The position numbers were made by a program, and so were the translations under genes. The notes under the pieces were generated by a model, which did no database searches, was not told where the DNA came from, and worked only from the letters and a program-made list of their open reading frames with translations. A stretch of DNA of 64,000 bases, from positions 83,514,001 to 83,578,000 of the forward strand of contig CM034546.1 in assembly GCA_020055645.1 (NCBI GenBank), written 5' to 3'. Below, in pieces: positions 13,401 through 24,862 of this stretch (positions are counted from its first letter, which is position 1; each line of letters opens with the position of its first letter). Origin of the DNA: Tomocerus qinae. Lineage: Eukaryota; Arthropoda; Collembola; Entomobryomorpha; Tomoceridae.

Positions 13401-13640
13401 GATGTAGTCAAACCGTCCATTATCCAGTGGTATTGTGCATCCCTGAAGATAAATGTTTTGTGAAACATGGCATGGAAAACCATTAAACTTGTTAATTATC
13501 CACTGCTTCTCTTCGTGACTTAGTTTGTCATTGCAGTTGTGACGGCAGGCCTGTTGGACAATCTGCCTAGCTAGTTTCAAAATGTGTCTGTAGTGAGCTC
13601 GATGCTCTAATTCTTCAAATTAAGGTATAGTAATAGTTAT
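10499..13640 (-). pseudogene. DDE-like (DUF7869-type) gene, interrupted by a LINE
   Basis: Minus-strand gene. N-terminal exon (about 13640-13312) with C-R-H-N-C-N-D-K and V-C-Q-K-T-F-L-N, both typical of a large family of multicopy invertebrate genes. A 100-bp intron follows. The next exon (13210 downward) has S-S-H-Y-S-R, a Cys pair (C-Y-R-C), then F-D-F-Q, F-G-V-R-N-L and N-C-D-N-S-F-G-Q-N-K-N-R (plus 12441-12491). The D-N-x-x-x-Q-N-K-N motif with the upstream F-D-F-Q fits an RNase-H-fold, DDE-like domain (I believe the Pfam label is DUF7869). The frame shifts once near 12700. The gene is cut at F-P-L-P-D-G by a LINE (11040-12375) and resumes at 11040 in K-K-R-K-E-D-Q-I-F-Y-P-S-Q-W to an acidic C-terminus. 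Probably a dead transposase-like gene. Confidence 0.65.
11040..12375 (+). mobile_element. 5'-truncated LINE (CR1/Jockey group) inside the DDE-like gene
   Basis: Only the RT C-terminal half and beyond survive: L-S-Y-L-T-D-R, R-G-T-P-Q-G-S, L-Y-A-D-D (catalytic), L-D-Y-C-L-P-I-W-G and the C-terminal S-A-Y-M-W-N-L-L-P. The open frame runs to 12127. The 3' UTR shares the TGTAACGGTT block with the larger LINE at 19132-22424 and ends in AATAAA followed by a short (ATACC)n tail near 12350-12372. The endonuclease half is missing, as expected for 5' truncation during target-primed insertion. A clear target duplication is not visible. Confidence 0.8.
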
Positions 13641-15279
13641 ATATTATGTTATCATTGTTTTCCAAAAAATATTTGCGAGTAATTTTTCTATTTTTCAAAT
13701 GTTAATGTATCTGATATTTTCCTTACCTCTGACCTTCTGCATCTTAATTATATTGTGTTTCCACCTTTCCGGATTCCTCGAACGTTTCTTGGGTCTCAGC
13801 CTCAGCCGGCTCTAATATCGGGTCCATTTTTACTTAATACTGCACTTTTCTTCCTAACCACAACTATACTTTCTTTACTTACGTTTCCTTTTCCAGGAAA
13901 CGTTATTGCAATTGGGAGAAAATTTCATTGCAATTTGCAATAAATTATTCTTTATTTCAATATTTTTATAAAGTCCCTCCCAATTCTATAAAAATCATTA
14001 TCTCTATGGCAATTTTAGCAATCCGGCGAAACTGTCACTGATGAAACAATAAAACAATACCTTAAAAACAGAAGTAAATAATTTTTAAAATGCCAATTTG
14101 AAAAATCCAATATTTTATAATTTACAGGTGTAAATATAATAACCACATGTTGACAGCCAATTAAAAATTAAATGAGTGGTGATAAATTATGAAGCCCCCT
14201 ATACATTATGTCTTTTTAAAAGATATACAAAAGTCTAGTCGGATATAACCAGTTTATACTTTTCTTCTTTACATTTTAGCATTTCTTCAAGTAAAACAGT
14301 ATTGACAATGTTACTTTAATTTCTAATACAGTCATAAAAATGTATGTTTTATTATTACTTTTATCCACGGAATTTTTTAATTGCGTTATACATATCTAAT
14401 ATGTAGGGTCATTTAGAGTACGTAAAAGTAAACTCCTTTTATGTATTTTTATCAATTTGTCTATTGTATCAATAATTAAATTTTTAGGGTAACATCTGTT
14501 TGAATTTTTCGAAAAGTGTACTTAATTCAACAATCAATTAATTTCAAGTTATTGTCTTCTACATATGTGGATATATTTGTTTTAAGCACCACCTCAAACC
14601 ATTTAATTAGCAGTTGCGAATTGCTAATAGGACGATAGATGAGTGGTCTGATTCGCTATTCTTACGGATTTTATGTATACTCTAATATATAACTTCTTGC
14701 GTTATTTTTAGTAATGAAGTCTCATGGAATATGATGAGTTGAGTTGATGTGCATATGATAGTGCGTTTTATCATGGGCTCCGAGATGTGGGTTGGATGTA
14801 ATGGGGTGAATGGCTATATTATTATTCGATTAACAGTCTGTGCACTAAAGAGAATGTCTGGAACTGAAGAAATGCACAATACAGAGATTGGTATTTTTGA
14901 TTTGCAATGATATATTTAAGTTTTTATTGAAAGATTTGATTTATGTGAATAATAATGACCACACTTGGGAAACCTTTAGATTTTCGTGAGGATAAAAACC
15001 CAAGTGGAAAGACAATGAGTTTAGTTCACTTAGTTAATTCACAAAGTAGTGGGGAAAGGAGTATTCTATATTCAAATTATATTATACTAACCGGTCACAG
15101 GGCCCAGGCCCTGTTATAAATAAAGCTAGTGTGTATTCCAGGGCAATATTGCAAGATGGATAGAATGTATTTCAGAAATTTATTTCCGTCACCCACCTGG
15201 TGCGTGAGGGGAAGCAGTTTATTTGCTTGGTCGGATAAAACAGATTAACACTTGGCAGCATAGACGTAAGTTGTAGGTA

Positions 15280-15530
15280 AGCATCCCATCCAATGCAAAA
15301 GATGGAACATCCAACCCCATCCATCCCATCATCACCAGACACCCAAGAAAAGATCAACATCTTATCCAGCCCACCACCAATATTCAAATAAAGTAATCCA
15401 CCTAATATAGCCCATCCCCAGTTTCCAAATAAAGTATCATTACAGCCATCACCAACACATCCCTTTCAGCCAATTCATACACCTGGATGGGGATGTTGGG
15501 TATAATGGATGGGATGCTTACATCTAAGCT
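15280..15530. repeat. Imperfect inverted repeat (TIR-like)
   Basis: gtaagcatcccatcca near 15280 is mirrored by tggatgggatgcttac near 15505, with cttggcag outside each arm. The interior is rich in CCCATCC-type words. It looks like a small nonautonomous TIR element; no target duplication is clear. Confidence 0.4.
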
Positions 15531-15539
15531 TGGCAGTAT

Positions 15540-15690
15540 GCATAATGATGAGTCAGAGTAACGTAGACGTAACATTATACCCCAAGTCAAAAATGTGACC
15601 ACAATGGGTGACCAGAGTAAGTACCGATAGTCACAATAAAATTCCAACACAAAAATATTGGCCCTTGGTCGTAATAAGCTGAAGTTTTAG
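15540..15690. repeat. Dispersed repeat, related to 57370-57505
   Basis: The block aaaaatgtg...gggt.acc.gagtaa...ggccgta/ggtcgta..aa....gaagttt appears here and again at 57395-57495. Two diverged copies of the same unit. Confidence 0.4.
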
Positions 15691-17226
15691 AACATTTTGT
15701 TTTTTTGATTTGGAATAACTAATTACATATACTACCGTTGTATAGTGTCAATACAAGGAAAATGTCAACTTCCAAGACATTCATGACTATGGCCAACGAA
15801 ATTGGAATCACATTAAAGAAATATTCTACATTCATAAATATTCACCCACCTAAACTTTTTAAGGGCTACTTATACTCTTCCTAATCCTATCTTCATCACG
15901 ATTTGTGACGTCATATTAGAAGTCATAATTTTATGATAATAAATCTCTTTAACACATAATTGGCAGATTCAAAACGTACACATTTGAAATAAAAAATAGT
16001 TTACCACTTCATCCCGCTGTGAATATTTTCTATTTAAGAATGGACTTAGTTTTTCTATTTAAGACGTAAAACATTTTTAACCTCCTATTAGCTTAAAACC
16101 ATTTGCGAATTGGAAAAATATAATTTTATTATGAATAGCCAATTTTTAAACTTTCCTGCGTATAAAATAAGGTCACGGCACGGTGTATTAAATTGAAAGA
16201 AAGAGTATCAACTACCACGTCTCACAACAGTGACTTTCATAATTTTATCACCGCGCAAGCGTGTATGCATAAAACCAAGTTCTATCTGGATGGAATTTAG
16301 CATCTTCAGCAAATAAACCACATTGTGTTGTTAATACATTTTGAAATAACGTTACGGTGGCCGAGAAATAACATTCATAATTTCATAACATCCGTACACA
16401 CAAACATACAACATATATACATTTCGATGACGTTTATATTATAGAATGATCGAAATCACTATGGAAAATGTAGTTAGGGGCACAAATTAGTGTTGAAAGT
16501 GGAATTCAAGGGTGGGTAATGAATACTGTTCAACTTAATTCGAGATAGGTGTCTGCTACTTGTGTGGAAGAGATTGGGGTTTTGAAAAACCTGTTTGTGT
16601 GTTGAAAATACAATTTTTTGAAAAAGAAAAATGTCGGACGATAATTGCTACACGACCGAGTCCAGTTCAACTCAAAACCAATCTTTTTAATATAGGACGT
16701 CGGAGCGAATTCTCCAGCTCCCGACTCCAACAAAGTTCAAGCTTCACTCTCTATACTAACTATTTTCTTATCGCTTATCTACAATTATTGCCAGCGTAAG
16801 CTTCATTTACATTGAATTGACCATATTATTGCTATTGGGTCGCTTTTATGCCTACTGTCGTTCTAAGAATACAACATTTCTGGAGACAAAGAGAATTATA
16901 GTTGGAATAGTATAATGGAATGTAAATAACTTAGCATAAAGTAGCATGGCGCATCATAGTCTGCTATAGGAATAGGTCTATAAAAGCGAAGCTTTTTCTA
17001 TGTTTACATAAATCTGCCTGACACTATCTTGTTAAGCAAATTTCCAGAATTCAAAACATTATTGAATATATAATAGTTAAATTATCACTGATACATGTCA
17101 TACAACCCTTGATAACCTGAGCCATAGTTTCGGATATTCCCATTTCTCACTAATTTTTCTTGGACACCTGGGAAGTGGGAAAGAGTGGGAAATGATAATG
17201 ATTGGCCAACGAGCTCTAAGCGGCAA

Positions 17227-17241
17227 TCATCCTTTCAATAT
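17227..17241. repeat. Target-site duplication of the host LINE, left copy
   Basis: tcatcctttcaatat, identical to 24712-24726. A perfect 15-bp duplication brackets the LINE and shows that both its ends are present. Confidence 0.85.
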
Positions 17242-19131
17242 TGGTATATTGGTATTGGTATATAGTTTTATTAAATATTCTTTTCGGGCAATGAGCCCAT
17301 AGAACATGGCAATTTTTGTTACATTAATTATTATTTATAATGTTAATTTTAAGTATCATTTTCTAACTCATTAATAAACCTTAATCTATTTAGAGCAGTC
17401 TTAACATAACTAATTACATCTATAATTTTAGGAATGTTTGGTGAGTCCAGCAGCATTACCAAACTTTCGTTGTCCGTAGTGCTAAGAAATTTAGCGTTCT
17501 TTCTATTGTGGATTTTACATTCACATATTATGTGGAATAATGTATTTGGTTTGATCATGCTACAGTAGGAACAAGTTTCCGACTCATTAAACACAAATGT
17601 TTGCTTCTTATAGTACATAACATTACAATTTAATCTTAGTTGAGACCATATGGTTAAGTAACTTCTAGGTAACTTACAACAAATAGCCAAGGATTTATAA
17701 CCGTTCTTTACATTAGAAAATGACTTATAATATTCATACTGATTATAATTAGAAATACTTTCTATATCTTCATTACGGCTCGCGTCCTTGGCTAGATCTT
17801 GCAATTTACTAAGATTGTCCGAAATTATATCTACATTTAAATCTGACCAAATGTGGGTAACTTTCAAATCATCAAATATTTTCTTAACTTGTAATGCCCA
17901 ATTATACCTTATATCCTTATCAACCTTTGCATACTGTAATAATGCTTTGAAGCATATTATAGGATACCGATCCTCTTCCATGCTTAGCAATTTATACAGA
18001 TATAGAAATACCCTTTTGTAAATACTAACTTTAGTTTTTGCTCGCGAGGTTTCTAGCCTCACAATGCAACTAGGTACTGTTGGTTTTACCCCCAGAACCT
18101 TTCTAATAAATCTTGATTGGCATGTTTCTAAATTATCTATATATAGTAGACTCCATATTTGACTACCATATAACAGCGAGGAGAGAGCAATAGAATCAAA
18201 CAGCTGCAGTTTAGTCAAAATTCGTAACTTTACCTCTGAAAATGAGATCATTGATAGCATTTTGTGCTTGCGTCGTTTTTTGTTTAAAGTACCTTACAGC
18301 TTTTGTAAATATTCCGGATGAGGAGAAAGGTACTCCTAGATAAACATATTCGTTGACAACTTCAATTTTTTTGTTACAGTAGGTGAATTTGAGATGCTTC
18401 TCTAGGGGTCCTCCTCTTCTAAATACCATCACTTTTGTTTTGTTGAGATTAACTTCTAATTTCAACGCCAGAAAATATCGTTCAAGTTCCCTTATTTTTC
18501 TCTGGAGACTGTACTTGTTATCAGCAAGAATAATTGTGTCATCAGCAAATAAGAGTATGTGAAGTATTAAATTCTTGTTGATATATACCCCCTTCCATCC
18601 CTTTTCTATTAGTAATTTTTCACAGTCATGGATGTATAGGCTGAATAACAACGGCGAGATTACGTCACCTTGCCTTAGGCCCTCCGTCATTTCTATGCCT
18701 TGCGAGAGTCCTTCTGACAGTTTAATTTTTGTTTCTGCGTTGGCGTAGATGTTTCTTAGTAAGCGAATCAATTTTCCTGGTATTCCCATGCTGTAGAGTC
18801 TCTTCCATAGTAGATTATGACTGATTGAGGGGAAGGCACGGGCAAAATCAACAAACAATGCATAAACTTTTTGCGAATTTCGAGTTCCGATTTAAATGGC
18901 ACTATTTAGTGTAAACACTTGATCCTCGCAGCCTCTGCCCCTTCGGAATCCAGCTTGAGCTTCAGGCAATATTTTTTCATTTTCGGCCCAGTCTACCAAC
19001 CTATTGTTTATTATTTGAGTGAATAATTTTAATGAAGTATTTAACAGAGCTATTGGGTGATAGTTCTCCGGTAGATCTACTGGGCCTTTCTTGTGTAGCA
19101 TGACCGTTATGGATTCGAACCAATCCTGTGG

Positions 19132-22100
19132 TGGTAGCCTAAAACATTGTTCACTCTGCGTCCGGAAAAGAAAGAACCTAATAGTTTACACTTGTCTTAT
19201 TTGCAAAATATCCGTACACAGAGCATGTCTAAAAACACAAAAACTCCCCATTAAATGTACACCATCTGGATGGACATGCCAACAATGTACGCCTAAACAA
19301 AACTCCCCAACTCCAGCAAAAATTTCCTTATCAAAAATTGGGAAAGCCCAAGGAATTAAAATAGCTCATGTAAACGTAAGGGATATTATGTCACTAAGCA
19401 AAAAAGATGATGTGCAAACAATACTTTATGAACATAATCTTGACATCTTAATCATCGCGGAAACTTGGCTAGACCAAAGTATCAAAGACACCGAACTCAC
19501 AGCCCCTGAATACCAAATAATTAGAAAAGATAGAATAAATCCAAAGAAATCAACAGGAGGAGGAATACTTATATATATCAAAAATGACTGGTCAATAAAC
19601 TGTTATGATTCCTCTTTTAAAAACCCAAATGAATCAATTATATTTACCATTAAAAAACCCTTCCTTAAACCAATCACCATCCTAGCAGTTTACACTCCTA
19701 AAAGTCCTGATAGTTTATTCTTTCTACAATTAGAAGAAGAATTAAACAAACACAAAAATGAATTCTACCTAATAGGAGATTTAAACATTGATCAATTAAA
19801 ATGTGAAAGTAACACTAGGAAATTAAAATCGATATGCACTCAACTCAATTTAGAACAGCTAATTAACAAGCCTACTAGAATCACAGCCAACTCAGAATCC
19901 TTACTTGATATTATTATCACAAATAAGCCCGAAAATTCTACTCTTAGTGGTGTACTGGAAACAGGGATAGCAGATCACTCCGTTATATATGTAATAAGGA
20001 AACTGAAACGTGAAACACCTGAAAGAAAAATTATAAAACTAAGGAACTATAAAAAAGTTGATAAAGGAAAGTTATGTGATTTAGTAAAAACAGCCCCTTG
20101 GTGGAACTTAAATAACTGCCCCACAATTGAAAGTGCATTTGCATATTACAATTACCTACTTACATTTATACTAGATATTGTTTTGCCAGAGAAAACAGTT
20201 CAAGTGAAAGCAAATAGACCTAAATGGATGACTCAGGAATATATACACTGTTGCAAAAAGAGAGACAAAGCAAAAAAAATGGCAACTAAATCTGATGACC
20301 CTGTTCACTGGAAAATGTATAGGAAAATGCGAAACATGCTTAATAGAGAAAAAGACCAACTAAAAGCAAAAGAAATCGAATTAAACATAGTAGGAAGTCA
20401 TAATCCAATTAAAACGGCATGGACACTCTTCAACTCTGAAACTGGAAGGATACGTCAAAAAATAAAAATAGAAAAAATTAAAAATGGCGATCAATTAGTC
20501 ACAGACCCAGAGATGATTTCTAATACTTTATGTAAATCCTTTGTACTACCAAAAATTGCAAATGTCATTACCTATAATACTAAAAATCATTATCTCACAT
20601 CTGCGATTACAACTACACTGAATTCTATCCAACTGACAGAAGAAGAAGTTCAAAATGCAATATTGGAAAATCCTACCAACAAACCGACGGGAATAGATGG
20701 GATCTCAGCCACTTACCTCAAGATCATTGTCAATGAAATAACACCAATTCTGACAAAACTCTTCAACATGTCGTTAGAGCAAGGCATATTTCCCACAATC
20801 TACAAACAAGCAATAATAATCCCTGTGTATAAAAATAAAGGGGAAAAATTTGAACCAACAAACTATCGCCCAATTTCAATTCTCTGCGCAACTTCAAAAA
20901 TCTTCGAATATCTTGTATATAAGAAGTTGAAAACTTATATAGAAAAGGAAATGAAACTATCACCTTTCCAACATGGTTTTAGATTCGGATTCTCAACATT
21001 CTCTGCAATTGCTTCGCTCACCAACGACATTTATAACGCAGGTGAAAATAGGAAATACACAGTCGCTGCGTTCATTGATTATAAAAGGGCTTTTGAATCA
21101 CCTCTCTGGGAAAAATTTCATGAAAAATTCGAAAACATTGGAATCACAGATAATGTGCAATCCTGGCTAATGTCATTTCTAACAGAAAGGACAATCCGAG
21201 TCAAAGTGGGAGATACTCTCGGAAGTTTATCAGAACCACATTCTCTAATCAATGGTGAACCCCTCTTCAGGGGTAGCCCCCAGGGGTCTACCCTAAGTGC
21301 TCTACTCTTCTCCATCTACATCAACGAAGCGCCGGACATTCCAATTTTCTGCAAAAGTGTGCTGTATGCCGACGATTACTGTTTGCATTACTCCTCCAAC
21401 GATTTAAAGAAAGCAGAAGCATTTCTACAACTTGACCTTCACGCCCTCAACGAATGGGGAAAAACCAACGGACTGGAACTTAATGTGTCTAAAACTAAAG
21501 TGATGGTGTTTTGTGCTGGGAATATGAAAAAAGTAAATATAACTGTCAGCGTAAATGGAGAACTAATACAACAGGTATCACAATTTGTATATTTAGGGGT
21601 AATCCTAGATGAAACTCTTAAATGGAATTCACATTCTGACAAAGTGATAAATGAAATGAATTCTAGAATTAAATTAATTACTCGATATAAAAAATTTTTC
21701 TCAAAAGATAAATTATGGATAATATGTAATTCTTTAGTATTATCTAAATTAGACTATTGTTTACCTATATGGGGTAACATTTCACAGACTAGAATTACAA
21801 AAATCGATAAGATGATACATAAGATGTGTGAAAAAGTATTTTGGAGCAGAAAGATTAATAGACAGAAAAAATACGTATATTTAGAAAAGGCTAATGTTCT
21901 GACCATGACCGAACGTAGAGATGTATATTCGCTACTATTTGTATTCATGCATGTCTTTAACACACGTTCTCCCCAAAATACATACTTATTAGATAAATAC
22001 TATGTTATAAAGCCTCAATCTGACAGGTCGATGAGAAGGGACAAAGATCTGATTATACCAAATGTATTTACATCCTTCGCTCGATCTTCCTTCTCATACC

Positions 22101-22424
22101 GAAGCGCAAAAGCCTGGAACTCTATACCAACATCCATACAAAAAGCAAGCTCATATGCTGAATTTTGTTAAAAAAATTCGCGAACACTTCTTAAGCTTAA
22201 GAACAGACTAGGACAAAAGTGTAGCATACTCTCTACCTCAATAATAATATATAATTTTTGACGAAATGATCTAATTTTAATATCCAAATTTATATTACTA
22301 TTTTTAAATTATCACTTTAGTTAGAGTGACTATGTATGTGAGATAACTTGTTTCTTGTAACTATTACAATGTAACGGTTGATTACCAGTCACTGAAATAA
22401 ATACTGTCATTCATCATTCATTCA
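19132..22424 (+). mobile_element. Second LINE (CR1/Jockey group) inserted into the first, opposite strand
   Basis: It interrupts ORF2 of the minus-strand LINE exactly between the codons for L and P of R-E-L/P-Q-D-W. The 3' UTR has AATAAA and a (CATT)n-like tail at 22400-22424. The flanks join cleanly when it is removed and no obvious duplication is seen. The 5' end is truncated within the coding region. It is closely related to the LINE at 11040-12375. Confidence 0.8.
19133..22171 (+). CDS. LINE ORF2: PHD-like finger, endonuclease, RT (5' truncated)
   Basis: About 1,012 residues of LINE protein read openly to the stop at 22171. The N-terminus is a Cys-rich PHD-like finger (C-S-L-C...C-L-I-C...H-R-A-C...C-Q-Q-C). 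The endonuclease follows (I-A-H-V-N-V-R, I-A-E-T-W-L-D, I-G-D-L-N-I-D, A-D-H-S), then RT (Y-R-P-I-S-I-L, H-G-F-R, A-A-F-I-D-Y-K-R-A-F, G-S-P-Q-G-S-T, L-Y-A-D-D-Y) and the C-terminal L-D-Y-C-L-P-I-W-G region. An ATG at 19091 is in frame, but it and the next dozen codons are antisense sequence of the other LINE, so it is not the true start. Long and intact, so the insertion is recent. Confidence 0.8.
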   Translation, partial: GSLKHCSLCVRKRKNLIVYTCLICKISVHRACLKTQKLPIKCTPSGWTCQQCTPKQNSPTPAKISLSKIGKAQGIKIAHVNVRDIMSLSKKDDVQTILYEHNLDILIIAETWLDQSIKDTELTAPEYQIIRKDRINPKKSTGGGILIYIKNDWSINCYDSSFKNPNESIIFTIKKPFLKPITILAVYTPKSPDSLFFLQLEEELNKHKNEFYLIGDLNIDQLKCESNTRKLKSICTQLNLEQLINKPTRITANSESLLDIIITNKPENSTLSGVLETGIADHSVIYVIRKLKRETPERKIIKLRNYKKVDKGKLCDLVKTAPWWNLNNCPTIESAFAYYNYLLTFILDIVLPEKTVQVKANRPKWMTQEYIHCCKKRDKAKKMATKSDDPVHWKMYRKMRNMLNREKDQLKAKEIELNIVGSHNPIKTAWTLFNSETGRIRQKIKIEKIKNGDQLVTDPEMISNTLCKSFVLPKIANVITYNTKNHYLTSAITTTLNSIQLTEEEVQNAILENPTNKPTGIDGISATYLKIIVNEITPILTKLFNMSLEQGIFPTIYKQAIIIPVYKNKGEKFEPTNYRPISILCATSKIFEYLVYKKLKTYIEKEMKLSPFQHGFRFGFSTFSAIASLTNDIYNAGENRKYTVAAFIDYKRAFESPLWEKFHEKFENIGITDNVQSWLMSFLTERTIRVKVGDTLGSLSEPHSLINGEPLFRGSPQGSTLSALLFSIYINEAPDIPIFCKSVLYADDYCLHYSSNDLKKAEAFLQLDLHALNEWGKTNGLELNVSKTKVMVFCAGNMKKVNITVSVNGELIQQVSQFVYLGVILDETLKWNSHSDKVINEMNSRIKLITRYKKFFSKDKLWIICNSLVLSKLDYCLPIWGNISQTRITKIDKMIHKMCEKVFWSRKINRQKKYVYLEKANVLTMTERRDVYSLLFVFMHVFNTRSPQNTYLLDKYYVIKPQSDRSMRRDKDLIIPNVFTSFARSSFSYRSAKAWNSIPTSIQKASSYAEFC

Positions 22425-23935
22425 AGCTCTCTGTCCATAATATCATTTAATATTTCAACCAATAACATTAGGCACTCCTCCGGAAGGTTTTTGAAGAACT
22501 CGTTGGGTATTAGATCTGGGCCCGGCGCCTTATTGGTACTTAATTTTTTTATCGCTAACATCACTTCCTCTAGTGTTATATTATCTGCCAGAATTGAGTC
22601 TTCTCCATCAGGAAATTCGTCAGTCGATTCTTCACGCTTAGGCAGAATTTTATCGTAGTATTCTTTCCATTTTTCCTTACTTATCACATTCGGCTTAACT
22701 GGCTTTCGTCGCAAACTCCTGGCTGCTTTCCAGAAAGGAACTGGGTCTTTCACGTTGTTTATCTTTTCAGTCTGGTCAGACCAATAATTTTTTGCTTTTC
22801 TTTTACAAGTGTTGACGTACCTCTTTTTTGTTTCTGAATACAGTTCTCTAGTTTCAGCACTCCAATGAGTACGTTTTCCGAGTTTGTTCAGAGATTTACA
22901 TTCATTCAAAAGTTTTCGGCAGTCCCCGTCGAACCAAGGTTTATCCGGTATGACCTTCCGTTGCTTGAAAAATTTCAGTTTCCTTGCAGCTATATAAAAT
23001 GTCTCTTTCAATTCCTCAAGAGTAGTAACGTCGTTTGCAAGTGATCTCATTTCAGACTTAAAGACATCTGACAGTCCAGCATTCCATTTGATTATTGTCT
23101 CTCCTCGTATGTTATTTACAAAACTATTCCCTAAACTTAATAAAATAGGAAAATGACACGAATTAGTAATATTCAACACTTTGAAATCTATAACATTTTG
23201 CATTGCTAAATTATTTAGTATTATATAATCTATTACACTCTTACCATTGTTATTGATGAATGTAAAGTTCCCACATTTGTCGCCATGAGTTCTACCATTC
23301 ATTACATATAAATTTTGCTCCTCCAATACTTGGATTAAGTTATTGCCATATTGATTAATTACACGATCACAAGACACCCTTTCTGCAAATTCCACATCAA
23401 TATTAAGCATATTACTATCATAGTTATTATAATCTCCAATTCTGGCATTGAAATCGCCAGCAAACACACATGGGATTGCTTAACATATATTTAATTGATC
23501 CAGCAAATTACTAAAGTCATTCAATTTACATTGATGGTTTTCATCACTTTGGACATAGAAAGTGCCAATTATAATCGTTTGATTGTTTTTTAGAATTTTT
23601 ATCTCACATAATATCCATGATCGATTTTTATTAATTATTCTGATGAGTTCTACCTTAGATTTATTTAACAATAATACTAATCCCCCTATCGCCCTACCCT
23701 TTGTATATACTTTTACTGCATCCTCACGGATACATTCAAAATTATGTAGATAATTCGGATATTTAAATTCTGATTTTAACCATGTTTCATTTAACCCTAT
23801 AATGTCAGCATTCATCAGTACACCTTTATCCTCCGCACTTAGATAAAATAATTTTTGAATACCTTCTACATTCCAGTTTATAAAGTTACAAAAAATTTTT
23901 CCATCTCCAGCTGTTAGTTCTATGGGCGTGTCACG

Positions 23936-24619
23936 TCACTTCTTCCTTGTGGGCATCTTACAAGTATTGCCTTTCTGGTCGACTCCAATTACAGCATCGA
24001 ATACACCATTTTTGAACACAGTAAATGTTGATCCTTTGATTTTCGTAGAGATAGTTGAATCATTTTCCCGCATTTCCTTCGCCTTTTTTCTTAACACTGC
24101 CTTGGCGCGCCTCTCGTCCGCATTTAAGTCATCATTGATGAATACATCTCCTCCAGTTAGCTTCTTTTTATTGGTGAAGATCCTTTTTTTGTCAATCCTC
24201 CTCAGTAACTTCACTAGTAAGGGCCGGTCGGTTCCAGATTTTTTGTATCCTAATCGAAAGATGTTATCGATTTCCACGTCCTCTAGATCCATTCGTTTCA
24301 TTAGCAACTCAAAACTCTGGATTAGGCAGTCATCAGTTTCTCCATCCTTTTCCTTCACCCCTTGAATAACAATATTCTTCTCCCTTAGCGATTTGTCAAT
24401 TTTTTGGATTTTTGTTTCCACAGCTTCGACTTTTTCGCAGATTTTTGTTGTTGCTAGGATATTTTCGTCTATCTTATTCGTAAGCCTCAATTCCATAGCC
24501 AGAAGGAGTGAGGGGACGTCCGATTTTGAGCCACTTGGCGGGGTGGAACTCATGCTGGAGTCTATTTCAGCTACCTCCGTGTTCCCACTATCTCTCTTCC
24601 TCTTTTTCTTTGCTTTCAT
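23936..24619 (-). CDS. LINE ORF1 protein, coiled-coil RNA-binding type
   Basis: A 227-residue protein. Lys/Arg-rich N-terminus, then a heptad-like coiled coil (about residues 40-85), then N-I-V-I-Q-G-V-K-E and I-D-N-I-F-R-L-G, the pattern of the RRM-like domain of L1-type ORF1 proteins found also in arthropod LINEs. By family knowledge it would trimerise and coat the LINE RNA. The frame is intact. It lies just upstream of ORF2 on the same strand. Confidence 0.7.
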   Translation of the reverse strand: MKAKKKRKRDSGNTEVAEIDSSMSSTPPSGSKSDVPSLLLAMELRLTNKIDENILATTKICEKVEAVETKIQKIDKSLREKNIVIQGVKEKDGETDDCLIQSFELLMKRMDLEDVEIDNIFRLGYKKSGTDRPLLVKLLRRIDKKRIFTNKKKLTGGDVFINDDLNADERRAKAVLRKKAKEMRENDSTISTKIKGSTFTVFKNGVFDAVIGVDQKGNTCKMPTRKK

Positions 24620-24711
24620 GTAAACTACTGGTATTTAATTCGTATTTTTAATTCAAAAATTCAGGAGTGAAAATTGAGCCATGTGGACTTTCAAACCTCC
24701 CGCGCGCTCTT

Positions 24712-24726
24712 TCATCCTTTCAATAT
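24712..24726. repeat. Target-site duplication of the host LINE, right copy
   Basis: tcatcctttcaatat, identical to 17227-17241. Confidence 0.85.
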
Positions 24727-24799
24727 AAATTACACCTCATCGATTGTCGATCTACTACATTACTATAATACTATTACTAAATCTGGATTTTGGATAATC

Positions 24800-24862
24800 A
24801 AGTTCAAGTTTAGCTTTATTAAAGTGACAAAATAGGCCCCTCAATTACACGAATTGAAATCA
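24800..24862 (-). mobile_element. Possible LINE 3' end fragment
   Basis: The minus strand reads ...GGGGCCTATTTTGTCACTTTAATAAAGC followed by a short CTTGAACTTG tail, a layout seen at LINE 3' ends (AATAAA then a simple-repeat tail). Too short to classify. Confidence 0.3.

Larger units (their letters stand above)
13641..17226. other. Gene-poor AT-rich stretch
   Basis: No coding region recognised in 3.6 kb. It holds an imperfect inverted repeat at 15280-15530 and a dispersed repeat at 15540-15690 related to 57370-57505. The short open frames here have no recognisable motifs. Confidence 0.5.
17349..23900 (-). pseudogene. LINE ORF2: endonuclease, reverse transcriptase, C-terminal zinc motif (interrupted)
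   Basis: The apurinic-type endonuclease (23900-23000) shows I-G-L-N-E-T-W, A-G-D-F-N-A-R and a final S-C-H-F-P-I. A linker with P-F-W-K-A-A and N-K-A-P-G-P-D follows. After D-R-E-L at 22425 the frame is cut by the inserted LINE and resumes at 19131 with P-Q-D-W-F-E-S. The RT then shows A-G-F-R-R-G-R-G, L-F-V-D-F-A-R-A-F, G-L-R-Q-G-D-V-I-S-P and L-F-A-D-D-T. The C-terminus has C-S-Y-C...H...C (about 17570). One stop lies near 23480, another near 18895, and a frameshift near 18230. Confidence 0.8.
17242..24711 (-). mobile_element. Full-length APE-type LINE with ORF1 and ORF2, split by a second LINE
   Basis: Minus-strand non-LTR retrotransposon bounded by a 15-bp duplication. The 5' UTR begins near 24711, followed by ORF1 (24619-23936), then ORF2 with endonuclease and RT, and a 3' end with ATAAAA and a short (ATACCAAT)n tail at 17230-17270. 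Without the 3.3-kb inserted LINE the element is about 4.2 kb, normal for a complete LINE. ORF2 carries two in-frame stops and one frameshift in addition to the insertion, so the copy is inactive. The exact clade (I or Jockey-like) was not resolved. Confidence 0.85.

Noticed and set aside
19091-19131. ATG at 19091 as the true start of the inner LINE protein
   Set aside because: This sequence is antisense to the RT of the outer LINE, so it is not part of the inner element.
23922-24365. Plus-strand frame of 147 codons
   Set aside because: Antisense shadow of LINE ORF1.
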